Shown here one piece after another: positions 60,701 to 64,000 of a DNA stretch of 64,000 bases. Both the position numbers and the translations under genes were made by a program. Origin of the DNA: Loktanella sp. (lineage in GTDB: Bacteria; Pseudomonadota; Alphaproteobacteria; Rhodobacterales; Rhodobacteraceae); assembly GCA_017390475.1 (NCBI GenBank), contig JAFPBO010000018.1, forward strand, positions 62,001 to 126,000. Reading direction: 5' to 3'. Each line of letters opens with the position of its first letter. Positions within the stretch are counted from its first letter, which is position 1. The notes beneath the pieces are model-generated. The model made no database searches and had not been told where the DNA came from. It saw nothing but the letters and a program-made list of their open reading frames with translations.

Positions 60701-61115
60701 CACTGGGGTCATCGGCATCGGCGGGCAGGTTGCTGGCCCCATCGACGGCGATCTGCACATCCTCTGCCGCGCGGTCCATGTCATAGCCGGGTTCGAATTC
60801 CAGCGTGATCCGGGCGCTGCCTTCATTGGACCGGGACGATGATGCAGCGACTCCATCCACGACCAAGAGCACCGGTTCCAGAACCTGCACGATGGCGGCA
60901 TCGACATCCTCTGCCCCCGCCCCGGACCAGCCGACGCTGACAGTGATGTTGTCCACGATGACATCAGGAAAGAACTGCGCCCGCATATTCGGGATCGCCA
61001 GCACACCGGCAGCCAGCATCAGAACCAGCAGCAGATTCGCTGCAGTCTTGTGCCGCGTGAAATAGGACAGGATACCGCCTGCCCCCGCAGTCAGCCTGTC
61101 GCCCCCGGTCACCAT
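57720..61115 (-). CDS. RND-family efflux pump permease
   Basis: An 1131-residue inner-membrane permease of usual RND size, with 12 expected membrane segments in two repeats of one plus five around large periplasmic loops. The segment IITLGIVVDDAIVVGEHADF in TM4 carries the paired acidic residues of the proton relay, and the loop after TM1 has GAGAEDVDAAIVQVLEP. The far C-terminus is extended by an additional hydrophobic pair. It is coupled to the upstream adaptor gene by TGATG. The exported compounds are not known. Confidence 0.92.
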   Translation of the reverse strand: MVTGGDRLTAGAGGILSYFTRHKTAANLLLVLMLAAGVLAIPNMRAQFFPDVIVDNITVSVGWSGAGAEDVDAAIVQVLEPVLLVVDGVAASSSRSNEGSARITLEFEPGYDMDRAAEDVQIAVDGASNLPADADDPSVRRGGWSDRVTDVVIAGPVGVDQLGRFADEFATRLFAAGVTRVSVQGVAAPSILIEVPSLSLIEHDIGMADIAQRIAEETAASPAGDVSSNARVRTGVARRSAEDIGAIALRANPDGSTLTIADVAHVQVEGIDRDRAYFVGPDPAIKVVVQRSATGDAIGLQRSVERVAAELQASLPNGVTVQLTNARAEQITGRLDILVTNGLTGLALVVALLFLFLNARTAFWVAFGIPVAMLAAVALMYAAGITFNMISLFALIITLGIVVDDAIVVGEHADFRVRQLKEPPTVAAENAARRMFSPVFSASITTIIAFFGLVAIGGRFGDLISDIPYTVIVVLIASLVECFLILPNHLSHAIAHSAKDHWYDKPSKYVNRGFDWFRFTLFRPFMGLVIRARYPVVALALVSLAASSAMVIRGDVSWRFFASPEQSQVSGNFAMLPGASRSDTIEMMREMQRATEALGAEYEAEYGINPLLAVIAEIGGNSGRTIAGAENKDADQLGAITIELVDADSRPYSSNAFVTALQESIVQHPMAETVSFRSFGAGPAADGIDVQLSGADSTTLKAAAEALKTELAQYSEISALEDSLSYDKEELVLQLTPQGQALGLSIDGLGRVLRNSLAGIEAASFPDGTRSATIRVQLPDAELTADFLDHIQIRTAEAVYVPLADVVTVESRSGFSTVRRENGVQLISVTGELDSDDAARATEIQQIIAADILPRLQSSFGIETRLAGQSEQERQFLGDAAVGLTLVLLGIYLTLAWIFSSWTRPVVVMSIIPFALVGTIWGHYVWQIPMSLFTVVGLIGMVGIIINDSIVLVTTVDEYAAERGLVPAIIDGTVDRLRPVLLTTLTTVLGLAPLLYEGSTQAEFLKPTVVTLVFGLAFGMVLVLLVVPSIMAMQADVARQVQSAKRALRGRRLAMVLPAALGAVLAVVLFAALVLPVLLTGAPWGQLVALLPFLAGGFVPALALFALMLMLALLAIYAVTMAGFAARRLRA

Positions 61116-62566
61116 CAGCTACCCATCCGGCTTTCCAGCCGTTCCACAGTTTCGGATGACACCTCGTCCTGTTCCAGTTGCGCAATGATCCGCGCCTTGA
61201 CGTCATCGGGCATCTGGCCATCGGCGACATAGGCGATCAGCCGCGCGCGCCGTTCGGCATCCAGCATGATCATATCTGCCGTCTCTTCCTCGACCACGCC
61301 GGGGCGGATCGGGCGGACTTTGATCCCGGCCCCCAGCAAGGGCGAACGTTCCATCACCACAGTCAACCCCGCCAGATCGGCAGCGGCGATGATCACGTCA
61401 TCCCCCTGACGACGCAGCACGGTCACAGCAACCGGCAGCAACCGTTCGTCGGCATCCACGGTCAGAATCATGTTGTCCGACCCGACGGCAGTGGCTGGCA
61501 GCAGCGCCACATTGTCCAGCACAGGTTCGGCAATCATGACCGTGACGAAATCGCCAGGGCGAAAGCCCGGTGCATTGTCCAGCCGCGCAAAAAGCTGCCG
61601 CCCGGTCTGGCCTGCGCCGACGCTTGCCCCTTCACGGGTGATCTGCCCAGTGGCGCGCAGGTTTACGCCGGACGCATCAAGCGCGACGCTGACAGGCGCG
61701 GCCGTCAGGCGGCCGGTCTCATCCAGCAGCCGCGCATATTGCGAGGTCGACACACGGAACGCGACCTCCAGCTGTGTCGGGTCGATCAGCCGGGCGAAAA
61801 GTTCATTTGCGGTCACCCGCGCCCCGGGGGTGATCGTGACCTCGGTCAGACTTCCGTCAAAGGCAGCCGTGATTTCGGTATTGGCCAGATTGCGCTCTGC
61901 CTCGGACAGATCAATCTGCGCCCGCGCAAGCCGGGTTGTCGCCTGATCAATCCGCGCCTCTGCGGTTGCAATCGCCTGCCTGCGGGTCAGCACCGCGGCC
62001 CCCGCACTGGAGGCTGACAGTTCAGCATCCTCTACCGCAGCGGTCGTGCCAACGCCGCGAGATTGCAAATCCAGCGCCCGCGCCAAGGCCTGATCGCGCA
62101 ACGCGGCCTGCGCGCGGGCAGCGGCCAGCTCATCCTGCCCCAGATCCAGCGCACGTTGCGCATCGCGCAATTCCGCCTGCGCATCCTGCACGTCAGCACG
62201 GATCCGGGCCAGCGCTGCCTCTGCCTCGACCGGGTCAATGCGCACCAGCAACTGGCCAGCCGTCACCGCCCCGCCTTCGACCAGCGCGGCATCGGCTTCC
62301 AGCACGGTGCCACCAGTGGCAGAACGCAGGTCAAGCATCCGCTGACTGCGCAATTCACCGAACACCACCAGTTCCGGCACCAATGTCTGCGCTTCCACCG
62401 TCAGCACGTTGACACTGAATTCGCGCTCTCGCTGCACGAAACTGCGGGGTTCCTGGTTCAGCCGCGCGTCCAGCGCGCCACGCACCATATTGCCAGCCCA
62501 TGCCAACAGCACCAGCGTGATGGAAAGCAGAAAAATGCCCGTCAGGCTTCGTCGTAGAAATCGCAT
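61115..62566 (-). CDS. RND efflux periplasmic adaptor subunit
   Basis: A 483-residue membrane-fusion protein. One N-terminal membrane segment is followed by a lipoyl half-motif, a long alpha-helical hairpin (about residues 120-215, alanine- and glutamine-rich), the second lipoyl half and beta-barrel (ITPGARVTANELFARLIDP). The C-terminal 60 residues (ETADMIMLDAERRARLIAYV) are helical and unusual for the family. AAGGA 7 nt upstream supports ATG 62566. It joins the permease to an outer-membrane channel; none is encoded here. Confidence 0.9.
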   Translation of the reverse strand: MRFLRRSLTGIFLLSITLVLLAWAGNMVRGALDARLNQEPRSFVQREREFSVNVLTVEAQTLVPELVVFGELRSQRMLDLRSATGGTVLEADAALVEGGAVTAGQLLVRIDPVEAEAALARIRADVQDAQAELRDAQRALDLGQDELAAARAQAALRDQALARALDLQSRGVGTTAAVEDAELSASSAGAAVLTRRQAIATAEARIDQATTRLARAQIDLSEAERNLANTEITAAFDGSLTEVTITPGARVTANELFARLIDPTQLEVAFRVSTSQYARLLDETGRLTAAPVSVALDASGVNLRATGQITREGASVGAGQTGRQLFARLDNAPGFRPGDFVTVMIAEPVLDNVALLPATAVGSDNMILTVDADERLLPVAVTVLRRQGDDVIIAAADLAGLTVVMERSPLLGAGIKVRPIRPGVVEEETADMIMLDAERRARLIAYVADGQMPDDVKARIIAQLEQDEVSSETVERLESRMGS

Positions 62567-62638
62567 TAATTTTTCCTTAAGGCTGCCCGTCAGGTCCGGG
62601 CGCGCGCAACGCTCTGTCCAGTCTTACGACATGACGGG

Positions 62639-63181
62639 TCATTTCCGTCGCAAATGTTCGTCCAATCGCGGCATGATCTCGACAAAGTTACAGGGGCGGT
62701 GCCGGAAATCGAGCTGACGGCCCAAAATTTCATCCCAGGCATCCCGGCACGCGCCGGGGCTGCCGGGCAAGGCAAACAGATACGTCCCCTGCGCGACACC
62801 CGCCGTCGCGCGGCTTTGTACTGCGGAGGTGCCGATTTTCTGCATACTGACGATGGTGAAGATCGTGCCAAAGGCGTCGATTTCCTTTTCATAGACATCG
62901 CGATGCGCCTCGACCGTGACATCGCGCCCCGTCAGGCCGGTGCCGCCGGTAGAAATGACCACATCGACCCCTTCATCGGCACACCATGCGCGCAATTGAT
63001 CGGCGATCAGCGCGCGTTCATCCCGGATAATCTTGCGATCCGCCAGATGGTGCCCGGCGGCCGCAATCCGGTCCACCAGAGTCTGGCCGGATTTGTCATC
63101 CTCCATCGTGCGCGTGTCACTCACCGTCAGCACCGCAATGCGGACGGGGATGAAATCAAGCGTCTCGTCAATCCGGCTCAT
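62639..63181 (-). CDS. moaB: Molybdenum cofactor biosynthesis protein B
   Basis: A 180-residue MoaB/Mog-fold protein. VRIAVLTVSDTRTMEDDKSGQ, VVISTGGTGLTGRDVTVEA and LFALPGSPGACRDAWDEIL are the MPT-binding motifs. Whether it adenylylates molybdopterin or is redundant with MogA is uncertain. ATG 63181 overlaps the UDG stop by ATGA. It connects to modABC by function. Confidence 0.93.
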   Translation of the reverse strand: MSRIDETLDFIPVRIAVLTVSDTRTMEDDKSGQTLVDRIAAAGHHLADRKIIRDERALIADQLRAWCADEGVDVVISTGGTGLTGRDVTVEAHRDVYEKEIDAFGTIFTIVSMQKIGTSAVQSRATAGVAQGTYLFALPGSPGACRDAWDEILGRQLDFRHRPCNFVEIMPRLDEHLRRK

Positions 63182-63951
63182 GTCTTCAACCTTGCATTCA
63201 GCGACAGCAAATCCGCCCAGGCCTCGCGCTTGGCAGCGGTGTTGCGCAACAGATAGGCGGGGTGGAACATCGGCAGACAGGGTTTGCCCAGCACTTCGGT
63301 CCAATTGCCGCGCAGGGTGGTGATACCCTTTTGCCCCAACAGCGCCTGACAGGGGGTATTGCCCATCAGCACGATGATCTGTGGATCGGCAAGCTGGATA
63401 TGACGGTGCAGAAATGGCAGCATCATGGCAATTTCATCAGCATCCGGCGTGCGGTTCGACGGCGGCCGCCAGGGCATCACATTGGTGATATAGACGGCAC
63501 GGGTCCGGTTGACATGGGCCCGGCCCAGATCAATCGCCGCCAACATCCGGTCCAGCATCTGCCCCGCCTGCCCGACAAAGGGCTTGCCTGCGCGATCCTC
63601 TTCCCGGCCCGGCGCCTCGCCCACGATCATGACGCGGGCATCGGGATGGCCATCGGCAAATACTGCATTGCGGGCGCCACGTTTGATTTCGCAATGCTCA
63701 TAAGCTGCCATCGCCGCCGCCAGCGCAGGCAGATCGGACGCCGCCGCAGCGGCGGCATGCGCGACCGCGACCGGATCAACCTCTGGCCTGGGGACAGGCG
63801 CTGTCGGTTCGGCCACAGCCGCCGGTTTGGCAGGCGCGGGCTCCAGATCATAGCGATCCAGCGGCGCGTCCAATATTGCATCGGTCACGCCCAATTCGAC
63901 CTGCCATTCCAGTGCCGCGCGGTCCTGCCAATATGTGTTCTGCGAATCCAT
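63178..63951 (-). CDS. Uracil-DNA glycosylase, family 4-like
   Basis: A 257-residue glycosylase. A 90-residue Pro/Ala-rich N-terminus precedes the fold: MIVGEAPGREEDRAGKPFVGQAGQMLD (motif 1), ITNVMPWRPPSNRTP, and motif 2 PMFHPAYLLRN with the catalytic-site His. Family-4 enzymes have four cysteines for a 4Fe-4S cluster; here only CEIK near residue 87 is clearly kept, and WRPP replaces CRPP. Such cluster-poor versions occur in alphaproteobacteria. It removes uracil from DNA. It starts the moaB operon. Confidence 0.85.
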   Translation of the reverse strand: MDSQNTYWQDRAALEWQVELGVTDAILDAPLDRYDLEPAPAKPAAVAEPTAPVPRPEVDPVAVAHAAAAAASDLPALAAAMAAYEHCEIKRGARNAVFADGHPDARVMIVGEAPGREEDRAGKPFVGQAGQMLDRMLAAIDLGRAHVNRTRAVYITNVMPWRPPSNRTPDADEIAMMLPFLHRHIQLADPQIIVLMGNTPCQALLGQKGITTLRGNWTEVLGKPCLPMFHPAYLLRNTAAKREAWADLLSLNARLKT

Positions 63952-64000
63952 GACGCGACAATAGGCGCAAACCTATCCTTTGTGCAGGCCCTGCGGCATT

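Noticed and set aside
62567-62638. Small hairpin GCCCG-N7-CGGGC between moaB and the RND adaptor gene
   Set aside because: Only 5 bp and without a T-run, too weak to call a terminator.

Overview
The window reads as chromosomal DNA of an alphaproteobacterium, most likely a marine Rhodobacteraceae (Roseobacter group) species. This is inferred from the gene set: a TIGR02302 protein beside lysA and argH, an L-malyl-CoA lyase of the ethylmalonyl-CoA pathway, plcP-btaA-btaB betaine-lipid genes, DUF2927 and GatCAB. Moderately high GC and dense operons with ATGA, GTGA and TGATG overlaps agree. No rRNA, tRNA, CRISPR, prophage or insertion sequence was found. One RNA gene, rnpB, is clear.

Layout. 1-4303: a truncated XRE regulator, quinone oxidoreductase, LysR regulator, DUF1127 protein, a BI-1 family membrane protein with terminator, a frameshifted cupin gene and rpmG. 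4435-6797: the two carboxynorspermidine-route polyamine enzymes. 7037-9797: a phosphate-starvation lipid-remodelling operon (plcP-btaA-btaB) behind a near-consensus PHO box. 10388-18087: an FbpABC/AfuABC-type importer with two tandem binding proteins, an inositol-monophosphatase-family enzyme, a CX5R phosphatase and a LacI regulator, behind a perfect 20-bp palindrome. 18100-20810: an active/inactive M16 peptidase pair. 20950-23522: modABC. 23523-24273: a possibly structured intergenic segment, then rnpB, whose promoter lies in the 3' end of an ampD-like gene. 24248-29537: amidase, excalibur-type lipoprotein, gatA, gatC, ceramidase-like protein, tadA, rluB.

29628-36890 is a run of nine plus-strand genes. 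Its first seven encode a small membrane protein, XpaC-like, TelA, DUF2927 lipoprotein, SPFH-GYF (YdjI-like), b561-like and double zinc-ribbon (YdjG-like) proteins. This is the best candidate for an incompletely described system: it joins tellurite/toxic-anion type proteins with partners like those of the Bacillus PspA-associated YdjGHI set. A PfkB kinase and dtd follow.

36974-49903: slt, dapA, an AlkX/YcaQ-type glycosylase, smpB, a sulfurtransferase, an aminotransferase, a malyl-CoA lyase behind two ATTGCGCAAT palindromes, accA, and a ftsE-ftsX-plsC-PPOX operon divergent from a zinc-ribbon protein. 49906-56801: the argH-lipoprotein-DUF2834-lysA-TIGR02302 operon, divergent from a TlpA-like thioredoxin by only 13 bp between starts, then yqgE. 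56906-63951: a DsbD-alpha-domain protein, an RND efflux pump with its adaptor, moaB and a family-4-like uracil-DNA glycosylase lacking several cluster cysteines.
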